From JBKBUF01 sp046290815 (GTDB taxonomy: Bacteria; Bacteroidota; Bacteroidia; Cytophagales; Cytophagaceae), in NCBI GenBank assembly GCA_046290815.1, contig JBKBUF010000008.1:103160-167159 (forward strand): a stretch of DNA of 64,000 nt. Direction: 5' to 3'. Position 1 is the first letter of the stretch. Every line of letters starts with the position of its first letter. Shown here in pieces: positions 8,768 to 16,489 of this stretch. A program made the position numbers and the translations under genes. The notes below the pieces were generated by a model. The model was given only the letters and a program-made list of their open reading frames with translations. It was not told where the DNA came from and did no database searches.

Positions 8768-8786
8768 ATTTAGAATTATTTTAAAT
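8768..8786. promoter_or_regulatory. Operator-like 19-bp palindrome, upstream site
   Basis: ATTTAGAAT-T-ATTTTAAAT is symmetric in 16 of 18 arm positions around a single central base. It lies 5 bp upstream of the -33 TTG, and its centre is 61 bp (about six helical turns) from that of the site at 8707-8725, so both sites face the same side of the helix. A metal-responsive repressor such as Fur or DtxR is the likely ligand, given the receptor operon it precedes. Confidence 0.55.
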
Positions 8787-8905
8787 AAAATAAATTTTAA
8801 AATTAAACACACTAATTATCAGATAAGTAGCATTTAAAATCTAACAATTAATTAGTTTGTTTGTATATTACAATGTCAAATAATCAAACTCTAATTTTAT
8901 AAAAA

Positions 8906-10540
8906 GTGAATAATAAAAATAACTCCAGAGCTCATTTCAAGCTTCCTGTTTTTTTTGCATTAGCAGTTATCTGTGGCATTTTTATTGGCGCCATCATGAA
9001 TGGCAGCAACAATAAAACCAACATCACCCAAAGCTTTAAAAAATATGCTGAGATATTGAATTATGTCCAGAATGATTACGTGGATACGGTCAACATAGAA
9101 GAGCTGGTTGATTATTCCATTGTGAAAATGCTGGAAAAACTTGATCCTCATACAGCATATATTCCTAAGAAAGATATTGACATTGCAAGATCTCAGCTGG
9201 AAGGAGATTTTGAAGGGATTGGAATAGAATTCAACATTATTAAAGACACAATATATGTTGTTGCTCCTATCAGTGGAGGGCCTTCTGAATCCGTTGGATT
9301 GATGGCCGGTGACAAAATCATAAAAGTAGATGATAAGAATGTAGCCGGTATAGGAATTACCAATGGCGATGTATTTTCTAAACTTAGAGGCCCTAAAGGA
9401 ACAAAAGTTAAGGTTACTGTGGCACGCAAGAACACAGCCAAACCTCTTGACTTTACCATTACCAGAGATAAAATACCTACCTTCTCCGTAGATGTCAGCT
9501 ACATGATAGATGCTAACACAGGTTACATTAAAGTAAGTAGGTTTTCTGCCAATACATATACAGAATTTAAGCAAGCTTTAACTGATCTTAAGGCAAAAGG
9601 TATGAAACAACTTGTGATTGACCTTAAGGACAATCCCGGAGGATATATGGATAGAGCCACTAAAATGGCTGACGAATTTCTTGACGAGCGTAAGCTGATT
9701 GTATATACTCAGGGAAAAGATGCCAGATATAATTCCAGAGTAGAAGCATATATGCCTGGTAGTTTTGAAAAAGGTGCCATTATCGTCTTGTTAAATGAAG
9801 GTTCAGCTTCTGCTTCCGAGATTGTTGCCGGTGCATTGCAGGATAATGACAGAGCTCTGATAGTTGGAAGAAGATCATTTGGTAAAGGACTTGTTCAGAT
9901 GCCTATACCATTATCTGACGGCTCAGAACTTAGATTAACGATTTCCAGGTACTATACACCTAGCGGAAGAAGTATACAAAAGCCTTATGACAAAAATGAT
10001 ACTGAATCTTACGGTACAGAGTTACTTAAGAGGTATCAGCATGGGGAGTTTTTCCACTCTGATAGTATCAAATTCAACGATTCATTGAAATACACTACCC
10101 TTAAGGGAAGAACAGTTTATGGTGGCGGAGGAATTATGCCCGACATCTTTGTTCCGAGAGACACCACCGCATATACAGGATACCTTGTTGAGCTATTCAA
10201 CAAAAATATTATCAGAGAATATACTTTAGATTACTATTCCAACAACAAGGCAGATTTGAAGAAAATGGCGCTGGAAGATTACAGAAAGAATTTCAAGGTT
10301 ACTGACAAAATGTTGAAGGAGGTAATTGACCTTGCCACAAGATCAGGGATTAAGTATAAAGAAAGTGAGTATAATAAATCTAAAGAATTTTTGAAGATGA
10401 ACATTAAGGCCTATATAGCCAGAAGTGTATGGGGTAACCCAGGATTCTTCCCTATCATTAATGAAACCGATGAGGTTTACAACGCTGCATTGAAGCAGTT
10501 TGATAAGGCCCGGGAATTAGCCGAAGCAAAGAAAAATTAA
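8906..10540 (+). CDS. C-terminal processing protease, S41 family (CtpA/Prc-like)
   Basis: 544 residues, GTG start. An N-terminal signal anchor (residues 12-32) puts it in the periplasm. A PDZ domain follows at about residues 85-175 (IGIEFNIIKDTIYVVAPISGGP, VGLMAGDKIIKVDD), then the S41 core. The serine lies in GSASASEIVAGAL (residues 299-311) and the general-base lysine in RRSFGKGLVQ (about residue 327). The C-terminal 150 residues are an extension common in Bacteroidota Ctp proteases. Such enzymes trim or degrade exported proteins from their C-termini. It stands alone and is followed by a palindromic terminator. Confidence 0.92.
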   Translation: MNNKNNSRAHFKLPVFFALAVICGIFIGAIMNGSNNKTNITQSFKKYAEILNYVQNDYVDTVNIEELVDYSIVKMLEKLDPHTAYIPKKDIDIARSQLEGDFEGIGIEFNIIKDTIYVVAPISGGPSESVGLMAGDKIIKVDDKNVAGIGITNGDVFSKLRGPKGTKVKVTVARKNTAKPLDFTITRDKIPTFSVDVSYMIDANTGYIKVSRFSANTYTEFKQALTDLKAKGMKQLVIDLKDNPGGYMDRATKMADEFLDERKLIVYTQGKDARYNSRVEAYMPGSFEKGAIIVLLNEGSASASEIVAGALQDNDRALIVGRRSFGKGLVQMPIPLSDGSELRLTISRYYTPSGRSIQKPYDKNDTESYGTELLKRYQHGEFFHSDSIKFNDSLKYTTLKGRTVYGGGGIMPDIFVPRDTTAYTGYLVELFNKNIIREYTLDYYSNNKADLKKMALEDYRKNFKVTDKMLKEVIDLATRSGIKYKESEYNKSKEFLKMNIKAYIARSVWGNPGFFPIINETDEVYNAALKQFDKARELAEAKKN

Positions 10541-10547
10541 AATATGT

Positions 10548-10578
10548 AGGGACAAGGCATGCCTTGTCCCTTTTTTTT
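10548..10578 (+). terminator. Palindromic repeat acting as terminator of the S41 protease gene
   Basis: AGGGACAAGGCA (10548-10559) is followed at once by its reverse complement TGCCTTGTCCCT (10560-10571) and then by a run of T through 10578. A perfect hairpin plus eight T gives a strong intrinsic terminator 7 bp after the protease stop codon. The palindrome is the same sequence as the stand-alone copy at 10999-11026, so a dispersed repeat seems to have been recruited as a terminator. Confidence 0.7.
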
Positions 10579-10688
10579 AAATATCCCCTTGTCCCTTTTT
10601 TTTAAATATTCGCCTTGTCCCTTTTTTTAAATATCCCCACTGTCCTTTTTTATAAAATATCCGCCTTGTCCCTTTTTTTTAAATCCCC
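10562..10688 (+). repeat. Tandem repeat, five units of 25-26 bp
   Basis: Units begin at 10562, 10587, 10613, 10638 and 10664. The consensus is CCTTGTCCC, then seven or eight T, then AAATATCC. The fourth unit is degenerate (CACTGTCC and TTTTTTATAAAATATCC). Each unit is the right half of the adjacent palindrome with its T-run, so the array probably arose by slippage from the terminator. Spacer-like variable sequence is absent, so it is not a CRISPR. Confidence 0.85.
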
Positions 10689-10842
10689 TCCTACAAATTT
10701 CAAACACCAACAACGCCTTTAATCGTTAACCCTAAATAACCAAGAAAAAAAATGTAAATAATCTTTTTAAAATTTCATTGGACCAATATAATTTTACATC
10801 CGTTCAGAAAATATTCTGAAAAACTAACCGCTTTCAATCAGC

Positions 10843-10971
10843 TAAATCAGGAGACGGTTATATTAAAAATCTTATCATTTTAATCAGTGGCCTTTGCTGA
10901 AATTGACCTTACCGGATCAGTTGTAGTCTTTTTATGTTTAGACAAAAACTGATTCGGTCTCCTGAGATTTA
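10843..10971 (+). repeat. 129-bp inverted-repeat-bounded element with strong hairpin
   Basis: The outer arms are TAAATCAGGAGAC (10843-10855) and GTCTCCTGAGATTTA (10957-10971), complementary apart from a 2-nt bulge. Inside, CCGGATCAGTTGTAGTCT (10912-10929) pairs with 10940-10957 over 18 positions (15 Watson-Crick, one G-U) with a 10-nt loop. A smaller hairpin lies at 10862-10884. It could be a structured RNA or a decayed miniature transposable element; nothing links it to a known RNA family. Confidence 0.5.
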
Positions 10972-10998
10972 AAAATTAAATTTCCAATTTTATTTAAT

Positions 10999-11026
10999 GT
11001 AGGGACAAGGCATGCCTTGTCCCTAC
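10999..11026. repeat. Perfect 28-bp palindrome, dispersed repeat copy
   Basis: GTAGGGACAAGGCA followed directly by its exact reverse complement TGCCTTGTCCCTAC. The inner 24 bp occur also at 10548-10571, 451 bp away. It lies 40 bp beyond the end of the 5-formyl-THF cyclo-ligase gene and lacks a T-run, so it is better described as a REP-like repeat than as a terminator. Similar GGGACAAGGCATGCC palindromes are known to me from other genomes, which suggests a mobile, genome-wide family. Confidence 0.75.
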
Positions 11027-11066
11027 GAAAATTAATAACGGAACTGGCAATTCAATAATACAGGCA

Positions 11067-11639
11067 TCAAAATTTATATACCTTCTCCGGGGTTACGCAC
11101 CAATCCATTTTCACGTCAAATGGATTTAAATCTTCAATGATTTCAATAGGTTCAAAAAAACATAACCCAACCTTCAATACATCCCTTCTGCAATTGGATA
11201 AAAATCTATCATAAAACCCTTTACCATAACCAACACGGTTGCCCTGAAGATCAAAGGCAAGCATTGGCAATAAAACCATGTCAATGTTCAGCTCATTTAC
11301 ATTTACTGCATTTACCGGTTCTGGTATCCCCCACTTATTTTTTGACAAATCAGTATCTTTAGTAAAAAGTAAAGACTCCATGGTAGAAGATGCAAAATCA
11401 GCCTTCGGAACGACAAGCTTTACATGTGGAAACTCTGAAAAAATTTTATTAATTATATGAGCTGTATTAATCTCGGCCTTTTCTTCGATAGGAAGAAATA
11501 CATGTACATAACCCTTGACACGCTGAGAAAAATGACGAAAAAATAATTCGGAAAGCTTAAGGCTATTATCCTCTGCTTCATAAAGTGAAAGGTATGACCT
11601 TTTCTCCAGAAACAATTTTCTTATATCCGCTTTAAGCAT
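11067..11639 (-). CDS. 5-formyltetrahydrofolate cyclo-ligase
   Basis: 190 residues, standard length. It converts 5-formyl-THF to 5,10-methenyl-THF with ATP in the cytosol. The signature MLAFDLQGNRVGYGKGFYDRFL (residues about 132-153) contains the Gly-Tyr-Gly-Lys-Gly-Phe-Tyr-Asp motif of the family, and the N-terminal KADIRKLFLEKR is the usual basic helix. Its start overlaps the end of bshC by 8 bp, so it is the last gene of the rimO-bshC transcript. Confidence 0.93.
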   Translation of the reverse strand: MLKADIRKLFLEKRSYLSLYEAEDNSLKLSELFFRHFSQRVKGYVHVFLPIEEKAEINTAHIINKIFSEFPHVKLVVPKADFASSTMESLLFTKDTDLSKNKWGIPEPVNAVNVNELNIDMVLLPMLAFDLQGNRVGYGKGFYDRFLSNCRRDVLKVGLCFFEPIEIIEDLNPFDVKMDWCVTPEKVYKF

Positions 11640-13194
11640 TCGTTTCTAAAATATTAAACCTATAATCAAATGGATCTAATATGGATAGTTGACTAATAAA
11701 ATCAGGGTTAGAAATTAAGAAGTTCAGAAAGTTATCATGTCGTTCTTGTAATCCATCACCAGGGAATAGTTTAGATTTAATTCCATTGATCTGTGCTATT
11801 GCTACATCACTCTTTTTCTCTGCTGCTTTTTTAACCTTTTTCCTAATACTCTCAATAGAAGATTCAGCTTTTTTAGCTTCTGCATGCACAAAAGCCTCTA
11901 AGGTTTTATCTATAGCAGCCGCTTTATCAGCCATTGAAGCAAAAATTCTTTTTAATTCAACTTCTTCTACTGCCATATCATCATAATTAGTTTCACTATC
12001 TGATGAAAGGTATTTCTCTTTCAATTCAGATATTTCAGAGAAAAAATCTATTGCAGACATTCGCAGCTTTTGAATTTTTCTATTCACCCCTTCATTTACC
12101 ACCATTGCGCTCAAGCGTGGTACTAACAAAGGAAACTCCTCTCCTGTCTCTTGAAACATGTTCTTTAACTCAAGCCAATAGATAATCTCCGCCGGCCCTC
12201 CTACATAAGCAATGTTTGGAAGAATAGTTTCCTGGTATAATGGACGCAGTACAACGTTAGGACTAAAGTTTTCCGGAAAATCGTTGACAAATAAATCAAT
12301 CTCAGCAACAGGAATTGTAATATCTGTATTCAAAACTTTGAGCTCCTCACCTTCTCTAATTATCCGCTCTCGAATGCCATTTGACATATAAAACAAGTTG
12401 ACCTCTCTTGGATTAACCTGTATTTTATAACCCTTACTATCCAGACTTGAGATAACTTCTGAAATGGTTTTAAAACTAAAGCTCTCCTTTAGTTCCTTCT
12501 TTATAGCAGGTGCAAAAAGACTTTTTAAATTTCTATCGTCACCATCTATTATCAGCAGTCCTTCTTCGCCAAAAAGTGTATTGACAAACTTACGTGTTGC
12601 CTCAGACAAATTGCGGGAAGTTAAATAATGTTCTGCATATGATTTTACCTCTTCCGGTAATGTATCTGCCAAAGACCTTATGCCTTCAGTCTTAAACCTT
12701 CCCACCGGGCCGGATTGATCATCTGACCATTCATATTTTTTACCAAATAGATGAAAGTGATTTATCTCGGCAAAGTCATGATCTTCGCTGGCCATCCAAT
12801 ACACCGGAATAAAATTAAATTCAGGATATAACTTTGCAAGTTTTGTACAGATACTTATTACAGAAACTATTTTATAAATAAAATAAACAGGACCTGTAAA
12901 TAAATTAAGTTGATGACCGGTAGTAACTGTAAAGGTATTGGGGCTGTTCAGTAATTCAATGTTTGATTTTATCTTGTCTGATTTCTCAATTCCATTGTAC
13001 TGACGTATTAAAGCATCTTGCAGTGTAGCTCTTTTTTCCGTTGAAAACTTTTTCCTCTCAGCCTTAACTTTAAAATTCTTCTGTGTAGGGAATAGATCAT
13101 AAAACTCTCTCACATTTTCATTCTGAGAAAGGTAATCCAGATAAAGAGAAGAAAATACTCCTATGTTTGATGGATCGATTTTTGTCACCCTCAT
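11632..13194 (-). CDS. bshC: Putative cysteine ligase BshC, bacillithiol biosynthesis
   Basis: 520 residues starting at MRVTKIDPSN; the frame is open nine codons further upstream, but the family starts here. BshC adds Cys to GlcN-malate in bacillithiol synthesis. Signature segments are TVTTGHQLNLFTGPVYFIYKI and PVYWMASEDHDFAEI (residues about 85-150), and a C-terminal coiled coil around KKAESSIESIRKKVKKAAEKK. A second bacillithiol-linked gene, ytxJ, lies at 40.1 kb. It overlaps the cyclo-ligase gene by 8 bp and starts 30 bp after rimO. Confidence 0.95.
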   Translation of the reverse strand: MRVTKIDPSNIGVFSSLYLDYLSQNENVREFYDLFPTQKNFKVKAERKKFSTEKRATLQDALIRQYNGIEKSDKIKSNIELLNSPNTFTVTTGHQLNLFTGPVYFIYKIVSVISICTKLAKLYPEFNFIPVYWMASEDHDFAEINHFHLFGKKYEWSDDQSGPVGRFKTEGIRSLADTLPEEVKSYAEHYLTSRNLSEATRKFVNTLFGEEGLLIIDGDDRNLKSLFAPAIKKELKESFSFKTISEVISSLDSKGYKIQVNPREVNLFYMSNGIRERIIREGEELKVLNTDITIPVAEIDLFVNDFPENFSPNVVLRPLYQETILPNIAYVGGPAEIIYWLELKNMFQETGEEFPLLVPRLSAMVVNEGVNRKIQKLRMSAIDFFSEISELKEKYLSSDSETNYDDMAVEEVELKRIFASMADKAAAIDKTLEAFVHAEAKKAESSIESIRKKVKKAAEKKSDVAIAQINGIKSKLFPGDGLQERHDNFLNFLISNPDFISQLSILDPFDYRFNILETNA

Positions 13195-13223
13195 GAAAAA
13201 TAAATTAAAAAAATAAAGCAACT

Positions 13224-14534
13224 CTAAATTACCTCAGCATACAGATCAAATTCTGCTGCATCAATAATCTTTACATTAACAAAATCTCCGGATCTCAAAT
13301 AAATATCTTTTGCCGGTATCAGTACTTCATTATCCACTTCCGGAGAATCAAATTCCGTCCTTCCTATAAAATACCCACCCTCTTTTCTATCAACTAATAC
13401 CTTAAATGTCTTACCTATCTTAGCTTTATTTAACTCCAGAGAAATGCCTTCCTGTAAAGCCATTACTTCATCCGCTCTTTCCTGTTTTACATCAGCAGGG
13501 ATATTATCTTCTAAAGTATGTGAATGTGTCTGCTCTTCATGAGAATAAGTAAACACACCTAAACGATCGAATCTATTTCTTTCAACAAACTGCAACAGCT
13601 CCTCAAAATCTTCTTCTGTTTCTTCCGGATGACCTGTAATCAATGCTGTACGAATAGCGATACCGGAGACTTTTTCTCTGATAGTATCAAGCAATTCCTG
13701 AGTACGTTTGGCTGTAATACCCCGACGCATTAATTTCAGCATTTTATCAGATGCATGTTGTAAAGGCATATCCAGGTATTTGCAGATATTACTTCTCTCA
13801 TTCATCACATCTAAAACCTCCAAAGGAAATTGAGAAGGAAAAGCATATTGTAATCTTATCCATTCTACGCCATTTACATCTGATAATCGCTTTAATAAAT
13901 CGGCAAGATCTCTTTTTCCATTAAGATCCAAGCCGTAGTAAGTTAAATCCTGGGCGATAAGAATAATTTCTTTTGTGCCGTTTTTGACCAGGTTTTTAGT
14001 TTGGGTTATCAACTCTTCTGCAGGACGGGAAACATGTTTACCCCTCATCACCGGAATAGCGCAAAAAGAACATGGACGGTCGCAACCTTCAGAAATTTTA
14101 AGGTACGCAAAGTGTCTGGGAGTGGTGATCAATCTTTCACCTACCAGTTCATGCTTATAGTCAGCCTTGAATTTTTTAAGAAGAAGAGGCAGATCATTAG
14201 TACCAAAGAAGGCATCAACAGCCGGAATCTCTTTTTCAAGATCTTCTTTATACCGTTGAGATAAACATCCCGTCACATATACCTTATCAACCATTCCTGC
14301 CTCCTTCGCATCTACATATCTCAGGATGGTATCGACTGATTCCTGCTTGGCATTATCTATAAAACCACAGGTATTTATAATTACAACATTACAATCATCC
14401 TTTTTGGATTCATGTATTGCATCAATATTATTCCCTCTAAGCTGAGTCAGGATATTTTCTGAATCCACCAGATTTTTGGAACAACCTAATGTAACTATAT
14501 TGACTTTTGTTTTCTGATTACCTTTGGTTTTCAT
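13224..14534 (-). CDS. rimO: Ribosomal protein S12 methylthiotransferase RimO
   Basis: 436 residues. RimO methylthiolates an Asp of ribosomal protein S12 using radical SAM chemistry and two iron-sulfur clusters. The N-terminal domain has the three cluster cysteines in TLGCSKN, NTCGF and TGCLSQ; the radical-SAM motif is CDRPCSFC (about residues 148-155); a TRAM domain closes the protein (VLVDRKEGGYFIGRTEFDSPEVDNEV). The order ftsY-rimO is conserved in Bacteroidota, here with a small lipoprotein gene between them. Confidence 0.95.
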   Translation of the reverse strand: MKTKGNQKTKVNIVTLGCSKNLVDSENILTQLRGNNIDAIHESKKDDCNVVIINTCGFIDNAKQESVDTILRYVDAKEAGMVDKVYVTGCLSQRYKEDLEKEIPAVDAFFGTNDLPLLLKKFKADYKHELVGERLITTPRHFAYLKISEGCDRPCSFCAIPVMRGKHVSRPAEELITQTKNLVKNGTKEIILIAQDLTYYGLDLNGKRDLADLLKRLSDVNGVEWIRLQYAFPSQFPLEVLDVMNERSNICKYLDMPLQHASDKMLKLMRRGITAKRTQELLDTIREKVSGIAIRTALITGHPEETEEDFEELLQFVERNRFDRLGVFTYSHEEQTHSHTLEDNIPADVKQERADEVMALQEGISLELNKAKIGKTFKVLVDRKEGGYFIGRTEFDSPEVDNEVLIPAKDIYLRSGDFVNVKIIDAAEFDLYAEVI

Positions 14535-14607
14535 ATTTAAGTTTAAAGCTTATAGTTAAAAGCTTAAAGTATTTAAATCGTAATTAGTAAATCGTAACTC
14601 TTAAAAT

Positions 14608-15108
14608 TCAATGGTATTGAGCCATATAATCTATCTCTACAACCACTTCTACCAGTTGACCAATCCCTACTGTAACAGGAAATACAAATCCATCAGAAGA
14701 CAGCTTAGCAAATAGCCTTTCGTTTTCTTTTACAACGAAAGTATATTTCCCCGGCACTAATGGTATTTTAAATTCTCCCTGATCATTTGACATTATACAA
14801 TCCAAAGGCTCAGCATAAATGTTTTTTATAAAGTTACCTTCGGCAAAATCGACTTCCTTTTGAGAAATACGGGGATAGATCAACAATTCTCGCTGCACCA
14901 AAACCATTCGACCATTATCTTTAATTTCACCTTTGGAATTAAAGTTTCCTTCTTTAAAAATTACTTTACCTTTAACACCTATGGTTGTATCAGGAGAAAT
15001 GTGAGGTTTTGGAGAAGTAATTAAAGGAGGTTTTCCGCATGCAGAAATCAAGGCAGTAATTGCGAGTAGATATTTAACCCTTCTTAAAAAGAGAATCAAC
15101 AAATTCAT
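14608..15108 (-). CDS. Small lipoprotein with carboxypeptidase-regulatory-like beta-sandwich
   Basis: 166 residues from the ATG at 15108, chosen because it gives a proper signal peptide (hydrophobic core plus lipobox ISAC, Cys about residue 24). The mature part contains GVKGKVIFKEGNF, then NDQGEFKIPLVPGKYTFVV, the look of a carboxypeptidase-D regulatory or Cna-B-like beta-sandwich, ending in VEVVVEIDYMAQYH. The start lies 35 bp inside the 3' end of ftsY, so translation is probably coupled to it. The role is unknown. Confidence 0.65.
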   Translation of the reverse strand: MNLLILFLRRVKYLLAITALISACGKPPLITSPKPHISPDTTIGVKGKVIFKEGNFNSKGEIKDNGRMVLVQRELLIYPRISQKEVDFAEGNFIKNIYAEPLDCIMSNDQGEFKIPLVPGKYTFVVKENERLFAKLSSDGFVFPVTVGIGQLVEVVVEIDYMAQYH

Positions 15109-16030
15109 ATTTGTTAAACACCTGAAGATCATCCATTTTCTCCCCGACACCAATATATTTTACCGGAATTTTAAACTGATCGCTTATTCCAAGCACCACA
15201 CCACCTTTAGCAGTACCATCCAATTTGGTTATTGCAAGTGAACTTACCTCTGTAGCTTTGGTAAATTCTGTTGCCTGAATAAATGCATTTTGCCCTGTAC
15301 TTCCATCTAACACCAGCATAACATCATGCGGAGCTTCAGGAATAAATTTCTGAATTACCCTTTTAATTTTAGAGAGCTCATTCATCAGGTTAACTTTGGT
15401 GTGCAGTCTTCCTGCGGTATCAATTATTACAAGGTCCGCTTTTTGATCTACCGCCTGTTTCACTGCATCGAATGCCACAGAAGCAGGATCAGTATTCATT
15501 CCATGAGAAATTACCGGCACACCAACTCTTTCTCCCCACATTTTTAACTGGTCTACAGCTGCAGCTCTGAAAGTATCTGCAGCACCAAGTACCACATTAT
15601 GTCCTCTGCTTTTAAATTGATGAGCTAATTTGCCTATTGTTGTAGTTTTCCCAACCCCATTGACACCTACTACCAGAATTACATAAGGACCATTTACTTT
15701 TGGAATCGTAAAATCTTTAAGATCTTCCGTATTATTTTCAGCTAACAAAGCAGCAATCTCTTCTTTCAGGATTTTATCAAGGTCGGAAGCAGTAACATAC
15801 ATATCCCTTGCCGCACGCTCCTCGATTCTTTTTATTATTTTTAAAGTGGTTTGCACACCCACATCAGAGGTAACAAGTAATTCTTCAAGTTCATCCAACA
15901 CTTCATCATCCACTTTACTTTTACCCACCATGGCTTTCGTGAGCTTGGAAAAAATATTATCCTTTGTTTTTTCCAGACCTTTATCCAGCGACTCTTTTTT
16001 ATCTTTCGAAAAAAAACCAAACATTGACAT
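15074..16030 (-). CDS. ftsY: Signal recognition particle receptor FtsY
   Basis: 318 residues. FtsY is the SRP receptor GTPase that docks ribosomes at the Sec translocon. The N domain (residues about 15-95) is followed by the G domain with GVNGVGKTTTIGKLA (P-loop), DTFRAAAVDQL, IIDTAGRL and TKLDGTAKGG. The long acidic A domain of E. coli FtsY is absent, as usual in this phylum. The gene follows the L28-L33-DUF4295 cluster beyond a terminator, and its 3' end overlaps the next lipoprotein gene. Confidence 0.95.
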   Translation of the reverse strand: MSMFGFFSKDKKESLDKGLEKTKDNIFSKLTKAMVGKSKVDDEVLDELEELLVTSDVGVQTTLKIIKRIEERAARDMYVTASDLDKILKEEIAALLAENNTEDLKDFTIPKVNGPYVILVVGVNGVGKTTTIGKLAHQFKSRGHNVVLGAADTFRAAAVDQLKMWGERVGVPVISHGMNTDPASVAFDAVKQAVDQKADLVIIDTAGRLHTKVNLMNELSKIKRVIQKFIPEAPHDVMLVLDGSTGQNAFIQATEFTKATEVSSLAITKLDGTAKGGVVLGISDQFKIPVKYIGVGEKMDDLQVFNKYEFVDSLFKKG

Positions 16031-16062
16031 GGGAATAAAATTTACTTGTCCTAAAATAATAA

Positions 16063-16084
16063 AAAAGTCCCATAAGGGACTTTT
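16063..16084 (-). terminator. Intrinsic terminator after the ribosomal protein genes
   Basis: AAAAGTCCC (16063-16071), loop ATAA, GGGACTTTT (16076-16084). The arms carry A and T ends, so it can work in both directions. It lies 26 bp downstream of the DUF4295 gene and 33 bp before the ftsY start, which should reduce readthrough from the highly expressed rpmB-rpmG genes into ftsY. Confidence 0.8.
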
Positions 16085-16109
16085 GTTTAATATTTGATTT
16101 TAACAGGAA

Positions 16110-16265
16110 TTACTTTTTTAAAGCTTCCTGAACCTGATCAACAGGTACAATTTCTTCTTTAAAAGTGTAAGAACCGGTTTTTTCCGATTTCACAGCTTTA
16201 ATGATTTTAGCATATCCTTTTCCGGCATCTGCTTTCTTAAGGGTAGCAACTACTTTCTTTGCCAT
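16110..16265 (-). CDS. DUF4295 small basic protein beside L33
   Basis: 51 residues read directly from the minus strand: MAKKVVATLKKADAGKGYAK at the start and QVQEALKK at the end. A short, Lys-rich protein of this kind (DUF4295) is a conserved Bacteroidota neighbour of rpmB and rpmG, and is suspected to be a ribosome-associated factor; that is not proven. It begins 2 bp after the L33 stop, so it is certainly co-transcribed. Confidence 0.88.
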   Translation of the reverse strand: MAKKVVATLKKADAGKGYAKIIKAVKSEKTGSYTFKEEIVPVDQVQEALKK

Positions 16266-16267
16266 GA

Positions 16268-16450
16268 TTACTTAATTTCTTTGTGAACTGTATATTTTTT
16301 AAGAACAGGATTGTATTTTTTTAGTTCTATTCTCTCAGGTGTGTTTTTCCTGTTTTTAGTAGTAATATACCTGCTTGTACCTGGTTGCCCGGTTGTTTTA
16401 TGCTCGGTACACTCTAGTATCACCTGAATTCTATTTCCTTTCTTAGCCAT
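16268..16450 (-). CDS. rpmG: 50S ribosomal protein L33
   Basis: 60 residues, MAKKGNRIQVILECTEH start and a Lys-rich tail ending YTVHKEIK. The protein is a structural part of the large ribosomal subunit. The zinc-binding CxxC pairs of one L33 form are absent (only one Cys), so this is a zinc-independent type. It lies between rpmB and the DUF4295 gene. Confidence 0.96.
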   Translation of the reverse strand: MAKKGNRIQVILECTEHKTTGQPGTSRYITTKNRKNTPERIELKKYNPVLKKYTVHKEIK

Positions 16451-16489
16451 CTTAAATTAGGATAAATCCTTCGGTTAAATTATAAAATC

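Larger units (their letters stand above)
10541..11066. other. 526-bp repeat-rich noncoding gap
   Basis: No plausible gene on either strand. The stretch contains, in order, a palindrome-plus-T-run terminator, five 25-26 bp tandem units, short inverted repeats (TTCAGAA/TTCTGAA at 10803-10820; ATTAAAA/TTTTAAT at 10862-10884), a 129-bp bounded fold, and a second perfect copy of the palindrome. The individual items are listed separately. Confidence 0.7.

Noticed and set aside
8960..9574. 204-residue antisense ORF inside the S41 protease gene
   Set aside because: Runs opposite a gene with clear domains and catalytic motifs; its own translation is Ile/Phe/Cys-rich without any domain look.
10562..10688. 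CRISPR array suspected from regular repeats
   Set aside because: Units abut with no variable spacers and have a 25-26 bp period with a T-run; it is a slippage array. No cas genes nearby.
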